64,000 nt of DNA from Nocardioides exalbidus (GTDB lineage Bacteria; Actinomycetota; Actinomycetes; Propionibacteriales; Nocardioidaceae): positions 3,038,001 through 3,102,000 of the forward strand of contig NZ_FNRT01000002.1 in NCBI RefSeq assembly GCF_900105585.1, read 5' to 3'. Shown here piece after piece: positions 30,121-37,792 of this stretch. Position numbers and translations under genes: made by a program. The notes below the pieces were generated by a model that searched no databases, was not told where the DNA came from, and was given only the letters and a program-made list of their open reading frames with translations. The number at the start of each line of letters is the position of its first letter. The stretch's first letter is position 1.

Positions 30121-30147
30121 TGCGGCGCGGGGTCACCCCGCGCCGCA
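30121..30147 (+). terminator. hairpin after the DUF4870 gene
   Basis: Perfect 12-bp stem TGCGGCGCGGGG / CCCCGCGCCGCA with a 3-nt loop, 8 nt after the stop. No T-run. Confidence 0.7.
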
Positions 30148-30155
30148 CGAGGCGG

Positions 30156-30161
30156 TAGGAT
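30156..30161 (+). promoter_or_regulatory. putative -10 box of the leuS leader transcript
   Basis: TAGGAT followed by 6 nt (GGCTCC) and the leader-peptide ATG. The transcript would start at the A of ATG, so the leader is probably translated leaderless. Confidence 0.55.
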
Positions 30162-30167
30162 GGCTCC

Positions 30168-30206
30168 ATGCGGTCGCAGTTCCTGCTCCTTCGACAGCCG
30201 CGCTGA
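30168..30206 (+). CDS. 12-aa leucine leader peptide upstream of leuS
   Basis: Reads [12 protein letters not shown]. The three consecutive leucines use three different codons (CTG CTC CTT, 30183-30191), including CTT, which is rare in such GC-rich DNA. The ORF ends at TGA 30204-30206, inside a hairpin (30197-30232), followed at once by a T-tailed terminator. This is the architecture of ribosome-mediated attenuation, sensing charged tRNA-Leu, in front of leucyl-tRNA synthetase. No ribosome-binding site is needed if the mRNA is leaderless. Leader peptides of this kind are best known for amino-acid biosynthesis operons. Confidence 0.75.
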   Translation: MRSQFLLLRQPR

Positions 30207-30232
30207 CTCACCGTCCAGGCAGTCATCGCGGC
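30197..30232 (+). promoter_or_regulatory. leader hairpin between the leucine codons and the terminator
   Basis: GCCGCG-C-TGACT pairs with AGTCA-T-CGCGGC (11 bp, one mismatch, 12-nt loop). The 5' arm begins 6 nt after the last Leu codon, so a ribosome stalled on the leucines would cover it. I cannot see the alternative pairing that would disrupt the terminator. Confidence 0.5.
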
Positions 30233-30233
30233 C

Positions 30234-30259
30234 ACCCCTCCATGTGTGAGGGGTTTTTT
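30234..30259 (+). terminator. intrinsic terminator (attenuator) before leuS
   Basis: ACCCCTC / GAGGGGT stem (7 bp), 7-nt loop and six T residues (30254-30259). It lies between the leader peptide and leuS, 36 bp before the leuS ATG. This is the only clear T-tailed terminator I noticed in the window. Confidence 0.8.
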
Positions 30260-30295
30260 CATGTCGGGAGCACGGACCCACCAGGAGCGAGAGAG

Positions 30296-32818
30296 ATGAA
30301 CCCCGAGCAGAGCACCACCGTCCCGAGTCACGAGCCGAGCCACGACGCGGCGACCTACGACATCGCGGCCACCGAGACCAAGTGGCAGCAGGTCTGGGAC
30401 GACCTGCAGCCCTTCCGGGCCGACGACGACAGCCCGCGCGAGAAGCGCTACGCGCTGACGATGTTCCCCTACCCGAGCGGCGACCTGCACATGGGTCATG
30501 CCGAGGTGTTCGCGCTGCACGACGTGGTGGCGCGCTACTGGTGGCAGCGCGGCTACGAGGTGCTGAACCCGATGGGCTTCGACTCCTTCGGCCTGCCGGC
30601 GGAGAACGCGGCGATCCGCAACGACGAGCACCCCGACACCTACACGCGCGCCAACATCGCGCGCTCGATCGAGTCGTGCCAGAAGTACGCCGCCTCCTTC
30701 GACTGGTCGCGCACCTTCAACACCAGCGACCCGGAGTACTACCGCTGGACGCAGTGGCTGTTCCTGAAGTTCTACGAGCGCGGCCTGGCCTACCGCAAGA
30801 ACAGCCCGGTCAACTGGTGCCCGCAGGACCAGACGGTGCTGGCCAACGAGCAGGTCGTCAACGGCTTCTGCGAGCGGTGCGGGGCGGAGGTGACCAAGAA
30901 GGAGCTGACCCAGTGGTACTTCAAGATCACCGACTACGCCCAGGAGCTGCTGGACGGCCTGGACGAGCTGGAGAAGACCTGGCCCGACCGCGTGGTCACC
31001 GCGCAGCGCAACTGGATCGGCCGCTCCGAGGGTGCGCACGTCACCTTCGCCCTGCACACCGCGACGGGTGAGCGCGAGATCGAGGTCTACACGACCCGCC
31101 CCGACACCCTGTACGGCGCGACGTTCATGGTGGTCGCCGCCGACGCCCCGCTGGCCGCCGACATCGTGCACCCCGACCGTGCGCAGGCGCTGGAGGACTA
31201 CCTGGTCGAAGTCCGCAAGGCCTCCGACATCGACCGCCTGGCCACCGACCGCCCCAAGACGGGCGTCGACCTGGGCATCACCGCGACCAACCCGGTCTCG
31301 GGCGAGCAGGTCCCGGTGTGGGCGAGCGACTACGTGCTGGCCGACTACGGCACCGGCGCGATCATGGCCGTGCCCGCGCACGACCAGCGCGACCTGGACT
31401 TCGCGAAGGCGATGGGTCTGCCGGTGCGCCGGGTCATCGACGTCCCGGGCGCCGAAGACCCGGAGGAGTCGGGCGTCGCGACCTCCGGCGACGGGGCGTA
31501 CGTCAACTCCGGCGAGCTGGACGGCCTGTCCGACAAGGCGTCCGGCATCCGCACGATCATCGAGAGGCTGGAGGCCGACGGCCGCGGCTCCGGTGCGGTC
31601 AACTTCCGGCTGCGCGACTGGCTGCTGAGCCGCCAGCGCTACTGGGGCGCGCCGATCCCGATCATCCACTGCCCGGTGGACGGCGAGGTCCCGGTGCCCG
31701 AGGACCAGCTGCCGGTCACGCTGCCGATGCTGAAGGGCGCCGACCTGAAGCCCAAGGGCACCTCGCCGCTGGGCGGGGCGACCGACTGGGTCAACGTGGC
31801 CTGCCCGACCTGCGGCGGCCCGGCCACGCGTGACACGGACACGATGGACACGTTCGTCGACTCGTCCTGGTACATGTTCCGCTACTGCTCGCCGAACGAC
31901 GACACCCAGGCCTTCGACACCGACAAGGTCAACGCGTGGATGCCGGTCAACCTGTACGTCGGCGGCGTCGAGCACGCGGTGCTGCACCTGCTCTACGGCC
32001 GGTTCTTCACCAAGGTCCTGAACGACATGGGCCTGGTCGGCTTCCGCGAGCCGTGGTCGGCCCAGCTGAACCAGGGCTTCGTGATCAACCAGGGCAAGAA
32101 GATGAGCAAGTCGCTGGGCAACGGCGTCAACCTGGGGGACCAGCTGGGTGCCTTCGGCGTGGACGCCGTGCGTCTGACGCTGGTCTTCGCCGGCCCGCCG
32201 GAGGACGACATCGACTGGGCCAACATGTCGCCCGACGGGTCGCTGCGCTTCCTGCAGCGGGCCTGGCGGCTGTCGGGCGACGTCACCTCGGCTCCCGAGG
32301 CGGACGTGGCGACCGGCGACGTCGCGCTGCGGCGTACGACGGCACGCACCGTCCACGACGCGGCCGAGCTGGTCGAGACCTACCGCTTCAACGTCTTGGT
32401 CGCCCGCGTGATGGAGCTGGTCAACGCGACCCGCAAGGCCATCGACTCCGGCTGCGGCCCGGCGGACCCGGCCGTCCGTGAGGCCACTGAGACCGTGGCG
32501 ATCCTGCTGTCCCTGGTCGCGCCCTACACCGCCGAGGAGATGTGGGAGCGGCTGGGCCGGAACCCGTCGCACGAGACCACGGTCGCCCGCGCGGGCTGGC
32601 CGGTCGTCGACGAGGCGCTGCTGGTCGAGGACACCGTCACCGCGATCGTGCAGGTCAAGGGCAAGGTCAGGGGACGGCTGGAGGTGTCGCCCGACATCTC
32701 CGACGCCGACCTGGAGGCCGCGGCCATGGCCGACGAGGGCGTCCAGCGGGCGATCGACGGAGCGACGGTGCGCAAGGTGATCGTGCGCGCGCCCAAGCTG
32801 GTCAACATCGTCGTCTGA
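30296..32818 (+). CDS. leuS: leucyl-tRNA synthetase
   Basis: 840 aa class I synthetase charging tRNA-Leu. The HIGH motif appears as HMGH (65-68) in [16 protein letters not shown] and KMSKS at 602-606. The editing domain lies between ([17 protein letters not shown]). Zinc-site-like CPQDQ and CERCG, and CPTCGGPA, are also present. The ATG at 30296 follows AGGAG; an upstream in-frame GTG would run through the terminator. At 840 aa it is shorter than the roughly 950-970 aa enzymes of Streptomyces and mycobacteria. All but two of about 64 Leu codons are CTG. It follows a leucine attenuator. Confidence 0.97.
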   Translation: MNPEQSTTVPSHEPSHDAATYDIAATETKWQQVWDDLQPFRADDDSPREKRYALTMFPYPSGDLHMGHAEVFALHDVVARYWWQRGYEVLNPMGFDSFGLPAENAAIRNDEHPDTYTRANIARSIESCQKYAASFDWSRTFNTSDPEYYRWTQWLFLKFYERGLAYRKNSPVNWCPQDQTVLANEQVVNGFCERCGAEVTKKELTQWYFKITDYAQELLDGLDELEKTWPDRVVTAQRNWIGRSEGAHVTFALHTATGEREIEVYTTRPDTLYGATFMVVAADAPLAADIVHPDRAQALEDYLVEVRKASDIDRLATDRPKTGVDLGITATNPVSGEQVPVWASDYVLADYGTGAIMAVPAHDQRDLDFAKAMGLPVRRVIDVPGAEDPEESGVATSGDGAYVNSGELDGLSDKASGIRTIIERLEADGRGSGAVNFRLRDWLLSRQRYWGAPIPIIHCPVDGEVPVPEDQLPVTLPMLKGADLKPKGTSPLGGATDWVNVACPTCGGPATRDTDTMDTFVDSSWYMFRYCSPNDDTQAFDTDKVNAWMPVNLYVGGVEHAVLHLLYGRFFTKVLNDMGLVGFREPWSAQLNQGFVINQGKKMSKSLGNGVNLGDQLGAFGVDAVRLTLVFAGPPEDDIDWANMSPDGSLRFLQRAWRLSGDVTSAPEADVATGDVALRRTTARTVHDAAELVETYRFNVLVARVMELVNATRKAIDSGCGPADPAVREATETVAILLSLVAPYTAEEMWERLGRNPSHETTVARAGWPVVDEALLVEDTVTAIVQVKGKVRGRLEVSPDISDADLEAAAMADEGVQRAIDGATVRKVIVRAPKLVNIVV

Positions 32819-32838
32819 CCTTGACCGACCTGTCCCAG

Positions 32839-32844
32839 TAGGGT
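32839..32844 (+). promoter_or_regulatory. putative -10 box of the DegV gene, leaderless start
   Basis: TAGGGT followed by 6 nt and the ATG at 32851. Confidence 0.45.
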
Positions 32845-32850
32845 CGCCGC

Positions 32851-33717
32851 ATGACTCGCGTGGTGGTCGTCACGGACTCGACCGCGAGCCTCCCGCCCGA
32901 GCTGGCGGAGGCTCGCGGCATCCGGGTCGTGCCCCTCCAGGTGGTCATCGGCGCGCGTGTGCTCGACGAGGGCCCCGACGGTGCGACGCCTGAGGTCGTC
33001 GCCGAGGCGCTGCGGGCGTTCGTCCCGGTGAGCACCTCGCGGCCGGCGCCGGCCCTCTTCGCCGACCTCTACCGCTCGCTGGAGGCCGAGGGCGTCGACG
33101 AGATCGTCTCGGTCCACCTGTCCGGGGAGATGAGCGGCACCTTCGAGTCCGCCCAGCTCGCCGCGCTCGAGGTCGACCTGCCCGTGCACGTCGTGGACTC
33201 CGGGCAGGTCGGCATCGCCACCGGCTTCGCGGCCCTCACCGCGGTCGACGTGCTGGAGGCCGGTGGGTCGGGGGAGGACGCCGCCAACGCCGCGCTGGCC
33301 CGGGGCGAGGCCGCCTCCTCGCTGTTCTACGTCGACACCCTCGAGTACCTCCGCCGCGGCGGCCGCATCGGTGCCGCCGCCGCGATCTTCGGCAGCGCGC
33401 TGTCGGTCAAGCCGCTGCTCGAGATCGCCGACGGGAGGGTCGTCCCGCGCGAGCGCGTGCGGACGGCATCGCGTGCGCTCGCCAGGTTGGCCGAGCTCGC
33501 CGTCGAGGCGGCCGGCGACGTGCCCGTCGACGTGAGCGTCGCCCACCTCGCCAACGCCGAGCGCGCCGAGGAGCTGGCGGCCGCCCTCACCGAGCGCCTG
33601 GCCGCCGGGCTGGAGGGGCGCGAGGTCCTCTGCGGCGAGCTGGGCGCCGTCCTCGGTGCCCACGTCGGCCCGGGGATGGTCGCGGTCTGCGTCTCGCCGC
33701 GACCAGCAGGCCGGTGA
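32851..33717 (+). CDS. DegV family (fatty-acid-binding, FakB-like) protein
   Basis: 288 aa, normal length. TDSTASLPPELAEARGIRVVPL at the N-terminus, then VSTSRPAPALFADLY and HLSGEMSGTFESAQLAA are the DegV signatures forming the fatty-acid pocket. In FakB proteins the bound fatty acid is presented to the kinase FakA; no FakA/DAK gene is visible here. The next gene starts inside its stop codon (GTGA). Confidence 0.93.
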   Translation: MTRVVVVTDSTASLPPELAEARGIRVVPLQVVIGARVLDEGPDGATPEVVAEALRAFVPVSTSRPAPALFADLYRSLEAEGVDEIVSVHLSGEMSGTFESAQLAALEVDLPVHVVDSGQVGIATGFAALTAVDVLEAGGSGEDAANAALARGEAASSLFYVDTLEYLRRGGRIGAAAAIFGSALSVKPLLEIADGRVVPRERVRTASRALARLAELAVEAAGDVPVDVSVAHLANAERAEELAAALTERLAAGLEGREVLCGELGAVLGAHVGPGMVAVCVSPRPAGR

Positions 33718-35030
33718 CGCCGGCCTGGCGCCAGGTCGGCGCCGTCCTGGTCGTGGCCGGACGGCTCTGGCTCCGGCACTGGCCGATGCTGCTGACGCTG
33801 GCCTTCCTCGCCATGGCCCTGCGCCGTGGCGCGCTGTGGGCTGCGGTGGAGGTCTCCGACCAGCACGCGCTGGTCGCCCAGGCCGTCCTCCAGCTGGCCC
33901 CGCTCGGCTACCTGCTCGGCGTCATCTCGATGCTCCTCCTGCTGGGCCGCGACCTGCCGGGGCTGCGCGAGCTGTCGGACCGCAGCGGTCCGGTGGCGAC
34001 CACCGAGCGCCGTGAGCGACGACTGGTGGACGTGGCGGTCAGCTTCCTGGTGCCGTTCCTCGCGGTCTACGTCAGCAGCGGGCTGCTCGAGGAGGACCGG
34101 TTGGCGTTCTTCAACGCCGCCGCGTTCGACGAGTTCAACCAGGTCCGCCCGGGCGTGGCCGACGCCGTCGACTTCGGCGGCCGCCTCGGGCTGGACTGGG
34201 GGTTCGCCGCGTTCCTCGGGATCGTCGTGGTCGCGTGGACGGCGAGGTGGGCGCTGGGACGCTTCGAGCGTCGCACGGAGTTCGTCGCACTGGCCTTCGT
34301 CGGTGCCCTGGTCGAGGTCTTCTACACCGGGCAGGGGAGCCGCTACCTCGTCGCCGTCGAGAACCAGGGCCAGGGGTGGCTGGCCGAGCGTCGCGCGGTG
34401 GCGCTCGTGGAGTCCCGCTACGACTCGGTCCTGGAGGCGATCGGGCCGCTCGCCGGTCCGGTCGAACGCGTCGTCTCCTTCCTGTCCGCCCTGGTCGGGT
34501 CCCTCGACGCGGTCGTCGTCGTGCCGCTCGCCTGGCTCACCGTGGCGGCCGTGGTCCTCGGGCACAAGCTCTCGGGACCCGAGGAGCCGGAGGAGCCTGC
34601 CATCGCGGACGGTGAGGGGCCGCGTCCCGCCCGGACCGCGCGCCACGTGGTCGGCAGCGGGCTGCGGGCGCTGCTCGCCGACGTGTCCGAGCGCTTCTCG
34701 GCGCTGTGGGGCAGCCTGAAGCTGCTCGCCGGCGCGGGGCTCGCCCCGATGCTGGCCTTCGGCCTGGTCTTCCTGGTCGCGCTGCGGGTCCCGCTGCTGG
34801 TGTCGTACGCCTGGCGGCAGGTGGCGGGTCCCACCGAGACCGACACGTGGCTGGCGTTCGAGCCCTGGGAGAGCGCCCTCGGCCAGGCCGTGTCGCTGGT
34901 CGTGCTGGTGCCGCTCCTCGCAGCCGCGGTGGAGTGGGTGGTGACCGCTCGAGCTGTCGACCCCGACGTCAGTCCTGTGCCCGGAGGACCAGGTAGTCCG
35001 GAGGCTCGTAGCGGATCTGCACCGCGATGA
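33714..35030 (+). CDS. polytopic membrane protein, function unknown
   Basis: 438 aa from the GTG at 33714, overlapping the DegV stop. About seven hydrophobic segments are visible (for example PMLLTLAFLAMAL, LAPLGYLLGVISMLLLL, VSFLVPFLAVYVSS, PMLAFGLVFLVALRVPLLVS, VVLVPLLAAAVEWVV). There is a cytoplasmic loop rich in Glu and Pro in the middle (GPEEPEEPAIADGEG). Its last 62 bp overlap the end of the convergent gene at 34969. Family not recognised; translational coupling suggests it works with the DegV protein, but this is inference. Confidence 0.75.
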   Translation: MTPAWRQVGAVLVVAGRLWLRHWPMLLTLAFLAMALRRGALWAAVEVSDQHALVAQAVLQLAPLGYLLGVISMLLLLGRDLPGLRELSDRSGPVATTERRERRLVDVAVSFLVPFLAVYVSSGLLEEDRLAFFNAAAFDEFNQVRPGVADAVDFGGRLGLDWGFAAFLGIVVVAWTARWALGRFERRTEFVALAFVGALVEVFYTGQGSRYLVAVENQGQGWLAERRAVALVESRYDSVLEAIGPLAGPVERVVSFLSALVGSLDAVVVVPLAWLTVAAVVLGHKLSGPEEPEEPAIADGEGPRPARTARHVVGSGLRALLADVSERFSALWGSLKLLAGAGLAPMLAFGLVFLVALRVPLLVSYAWRQVAGPTETDTWLAFEPWESALGQAVSLVVLVPLLAAAVEWVVTARAVDPDVSPVPGGPGSPEARSGSAPR

Positions 35031-35607
35031 TCCGGGCGTCGTCGGGCACGACCATCACGGGTGCGGTCGTCCACTGCTCCGGCCGCTCCTCGCCCGGCGC
35101 GGTCGTCCGCTCCGTCTCGGTGCCCAGCAGCGCCAGCAGGGGACCGGGCCGATCGGCGGGCACGCACTGGGACGACTGGTCGTAGGCGTCGGACGTGTCG
35201 CCGCCGTAGAGGACGCCGTCCGACCCGACGAGGACGACGGTGCACCCGGCCAGCGGCTCCTCGGGATCGGCCTCGAACTCCAGGTGCGCGGCGACCGCGC
35301 GGGTGCCCGGTGGCAGCTCCTGGACGGCGGACGACTCCGGCGGGGCGAACCGCTCGACCTCGGTCAGCGCGTCGAGGCGCACGCGGAAGTGCCGCTCGAA
35401 GTCCCCGAGGGCATCCGTGCCCCCGTCGCGCACGTCGGCCCACTCACCGGCCGCGACCTCCTGCGTGGCCCGGTGGTAGTCGGCCTCCCACCAGAAGGTG
35501 CCGAGCCGGATCGAGCTGGCGGCCAGCATGGCCGCGAGGGCGAGCGGGACCACGGGGAGCCACCAGCGGTTGCGGCGCCACCAGCCGCGCCCGGTGGGCG
35601 TCGTCAC
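34969..35607 (-). CDS. membrane-anchored extracellular protein, third gene of a three-gene unit
   Basis: 212 aa from the GTG at 35607, overlapping the stop of the gene before it (GTGA). Basic N-terminus GRGWWRRNRWW, one membrane span (LPVVPLALAAMLAASSI), then an external domain of about 170 residues with two cysteines (about 122 and 147). No family recognised. It shares a plan, N-terminal anchor plus external beta-rich domain, with the two genes upstream. Confidence 0.7.
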   Translation of the reverse strand: MTTPTGRGWWRRNRWWLPVVPLALAAMLAASSIRLGTFWWEADYHRATQEVAAGEWADVRDGGTDALGDFERHFRVRLDALTEVERFAPPESSAVQELPPGTRAVAAHLEFEADPEEPLAGCTVVLVGSDGVLYGGDTSDAYDQSSQCVPADRPGPLLALLGTETERTTAPGEERPEQWTTAPVMVVPDDARIIAVQIRYEPPDYLVLRAQD

Positions 35608-36200
35608 GACACCCCTCGGGGTCCGGCGGCCGCGACCCGGACCACCTCGTCGTCGTCCGCGATGTCGCGGGCCACGTCGGCACCGATGCCGAGGTCGATC
35701 ATCGCGACCGCGTCGCGACGCTGGCCGGAGCCGTCGACCCCGTCGTCGCCCCGTGCGAAGCGGAGGGTCAGGCCCTCCAGCGTGCCGGGGTCGACGTCGA
35801 AGCAGTACGTCGCTCGCCAGTCGATCCCGACCAGGGGCCGCACGTCGGCGGCGCAGCCGAGCCGGGAGTCGCTGAACAGCACCCGGCCGAGCCGGTCGAC
35901 CAGCTGGACGCCGGCGTAGGTCGTGAGCTCCTGCTCCGTCCGCACCTCGACGTCGACCAGCACCAGCTCGCCGCCCGCCTGGGTGGCGCTCGTCGGCGTG
36001 GTCACCCCGCGGGCTCCCCGCACGGCCGTCACCTCGACCGTCCCGTAGCCGAGGTCGACCCGCTCGCCGACGCCGGCGCGGGACACGAAGGGGTCCTCGG
36101 CGACCCCGTCGGCCCCGGCCTCGGTGATCACCCGCCCGAGGGCCAGTGCGGCCAGCACCACGGCGGCCACGCCGGCGCCACGGACGGCACGGTGCGTCAT
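35604..36200 (-). CDS. membrane-anchored extracellular protein, second gene of the unit
   Basis: 198 aa. An N-terminal hydrophobic segment (GVAAVVLAALALGRVI) is followed by a domain (VDLGYGTVEVTAVRGARGV, GGELVLVDVEVRTEQEL, LTLRFARGDDGV) that looks like the Ig/telokin-like fold of DUF4352-type proteins. Two cysteines (GCAAD, YCFDVD) may form a disulfide. Its start overlaps the first gene and its stop overlaps the third. Function unknown. Confidence 0.7.
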   Translation of the reverse strand: MTHRAVRGAGVAAVVLAALALGRVITEAGADGVAEDPFVSRAGVGERVDLGYGTVEVTAVRGARGVTTPTSATQAGGELVLVDVEVRTEQELTTYAGVQLVDRLGRVLFSDSRLGCAADVRPLVGIDWRATYCFDVDPGTLEGLTLRFARGDDGVDGSGQRRDAVAMIDLGIGADVARDIADDDEVVRVAAAGPRGVS

Positions 36201-36832
36201 GCGTCGTCCTCCACCGGCTCGACGGCGACCTCGCCCGACAGCGCGACCCCGGCGTCGGGGAGCCAGAAGTTGCTGTCCAGGGTGAGGGAGCCCTCCTCCA
36301 CGAAGTCGTAGCCCCCGACGTCGAGGCGCAGGGTCCCCGGGTCGGCGGCGGCCCCGGGGTTCTGCTCCCAGACGAGGACCACGCGCAGCGCGACGTCGGG
36401 GTTGAGGAGCGTGGGGGTCGAGGTGTCCTTGACGAGGTAGACCTCGGGCGCCGGACCCCGGGCGAACGGGTCGTTCCCTCCGTCGACGGTTCCGGAGGCC
36501 GCCGGGCGCACCGCGTCGGTCAGGAGGGAGAGGTAGGCCATCCGGTCGCTGACGTTCTCGACGTCGGCCACCACCGCCACCAGCCGGTTTCCCTCGGCCG
36601 GCGGAGGGACCGCTGCCCCGAGGTCGTCGGTGGACACCGCGCGGTCGACGGTGACCTCGAACGGCCCGACCTCGAACGGCGTCCCGGTCGTCCACGACCC
36701 CGCTCCGGGCTCGGGCACCACCGACAGCCCGCCGAACGGGGCGCTCGCCAGCAGGGCGAGGCCCGCGAGTGCACCGGCCTGCTGCGGGAGCGGCCGAGCC
36801 CGCGCGAAGCGCGCGACGTCCCCCATCCGCAT
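36197..36832 (-). CDS. membrane-anchored extracellular protein, first gene of the unit
   Basis: 211 aa from the ATG at 36832 (MRMGDVARFARARPLPQQAG); the ATG at 36826 is an alternative. One N-terminal span (AGALAGLALLASAPFGGL) is followed by a beta-rich domain resembling the second gene: TPFEVGPFEVTVDRAVSTDD, NRLVAVVADVENVSD, VALRVVLVWEQNPG. The shared pattern suggests the first two genes are ancient duplicates. Divergent from comEA. Confidence 0.7.
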   Translation of the reverse strand: MRMGDVARFARARPLPQQAGALAGLALLASAPFGGLSVVPEPGAGSWTTGTPFEVGPFEVTVDRAVSTDDLGAAVPPPAEGNRLVAVVADVENVSDRMAYLSLLTDAVRPAASGTVDGGNDPFARGPAPEVYLVKDTSTPTLLNPDVALRVVLVWEQNPGAAADPGTLRLDVGGYDFVEEGSLTLDSNFWLPDAGVALSGEVAVEPVEDDA

Positions 36833-36912
36833 GGCGGGAGCATACGACCCGCGAGGGGTGGCGCTGTCCACAGATTGGCGAGCGCCACTGTCGGTGGGCG
36901 GTCCGGCGTTCC

Positions 36913-36918
36913 TAGCGT
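36913..36918 (+). promoter_or_regulatory. putative -10 box of comEA
   Basis: TAGCGT followed by GGAGGG and the ATG at 36925. The hexamer between is itself a ribosome-binding-site match but too close to the ATG to work as one, so a leaderless start is more likely. Confidence 0.4.
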
Positions 36919-36924
36919 GGAGGG

Positions 36925-37779
36925 ATGCGCCGATCCCAGTCGTCCTCCGAGCACGCCGAGGCGGTGTCGCGACGCCTGGCGACGCTGAGTGCGGAGCTCG
37001 CGGCCGTGCGCGACGGGTCGGTCGACAGCGACGACCCCGACCGCACGCGGGTCCGGGTGCGGCCCGGTGAGGAGCCGCCGGTCCCCGTGGTGTTGCCGGT
37101 GCCGGGTCGCCACGCCTCGCGGCGGATGCAGGTCGGCGGTCTCCGGCTCGGGCCGGTGCACCTCGCCGTCGTCACGGTCGTGGCGGCGCTGGCGGTCGGG
37201 CTCGCCGCGTGGTGGGCGATCCGCGACCAGGCGGAGGTGGTGCCGCTCGGCCCGGCCGCCGCGTCCGGCTCGTCCTCCAGCACTTCTTCGGGCACGTCGG
37301 GGTCGCCCGAGCCGCTGGCTGACGTCAGCGCACCGCCAGACGCGACGGGCGACCTGGTGGTCGACGTCGCCGGCAAGGTACGACGACCCGGCATCGCGGT
37401 CCTGCCCGCCGGGTCGCGCGTGATCGATGCGCTCGAGGCGGCCGGAGGCGCTCGTCGCGGGGTCGACCTGACCGCGCTCAACCTCGCGCGCCCGATCGTC
37501 GACGGCGAGCAGATCCTGGTCGGCGTCGCGCCCGCGCCCGGCGTCGCGGGGACCGTGGGCTCGGCCGGGTCGTCGACGCCGTCGGGCTCGCTGGTCAACC
37601 TCAACACCGCCGACCAGGCCGCGCTCGACACGCTCCCCGGCGTCGGCCCGGTGACCGCCGACGCGATCCTGTCGTGGCGCGAGGAGAACGGCGGCTTCAC
37701 CTCGGTCGACGAGCTGCTCGAGGTCGACGGCATCGGTGAGGCGACGCTGGAGGACATCGCCCCGCTCGTGACCATCTGA
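36925..37779 (+). CDS. comEA: competence protein ComEA (DNA receptor)
   Basis: 284 aa. Cytoplasmic N-terminus, one membrane span (about 79-97, VHLAVVTVVAALAVGLAAWW) and a Ser-rich linker. Then an SLBB domain (GDLVVDVAGKVRRPGIAVLP) and a C-terminal helix-hairpin-helix pair (LVNLNTADQAALDTLPGVGP, LLEVDGIGEATLEDI) that binds double-stranded DNA. Upstream of comEC and holA, the usual gene order. Whether the strain is naturally transformable is not known; comEA/comEC are widespread in actinobacteria. Confidence 0.95.
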   Translation: MRRSQSSSEHAEAVSRRLATLSAELAAVRDGSVDSDDPDRTRVRVRPGEEPPVPVVLPVPGRHASRRMQVGGLRLGPVHLAVVTVVAALAVGLAAWWAIRDQAEVVPLGPAAASGSSSSTSSGTSGSPEPLADVSAPPDATGDLVVDVAGKVRRPGIAVLPAGSRVIDALEAAGGARRGVDLTALNLARPIVDGEQILVGVAPAPGVAGTVGSAGSSTPSGSLVNLNTADQAALDTLPGVGPVTADAILSWREENGGFTSVDELLEVDGIGEATLEDIAPLVTI

Positions 37780-37792
37780 CCGCGGTCGACCG

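Noticed and set aside
30113..30295. T-box riboswitch upstream of leuS
   Set aside because: No T-box-like TGGNACCGCG segment or specifier stem is present; a short Leu-rich ORF plus terminator explains the region better.
30296..32818. leuS as a recent foreign insertion because of its codon usage
   Set aside because: The strong CTG bias is limited to leucine as far as I can see; other codons end in G or C like the neighbours, and the gene lies behind a native-looking leader.
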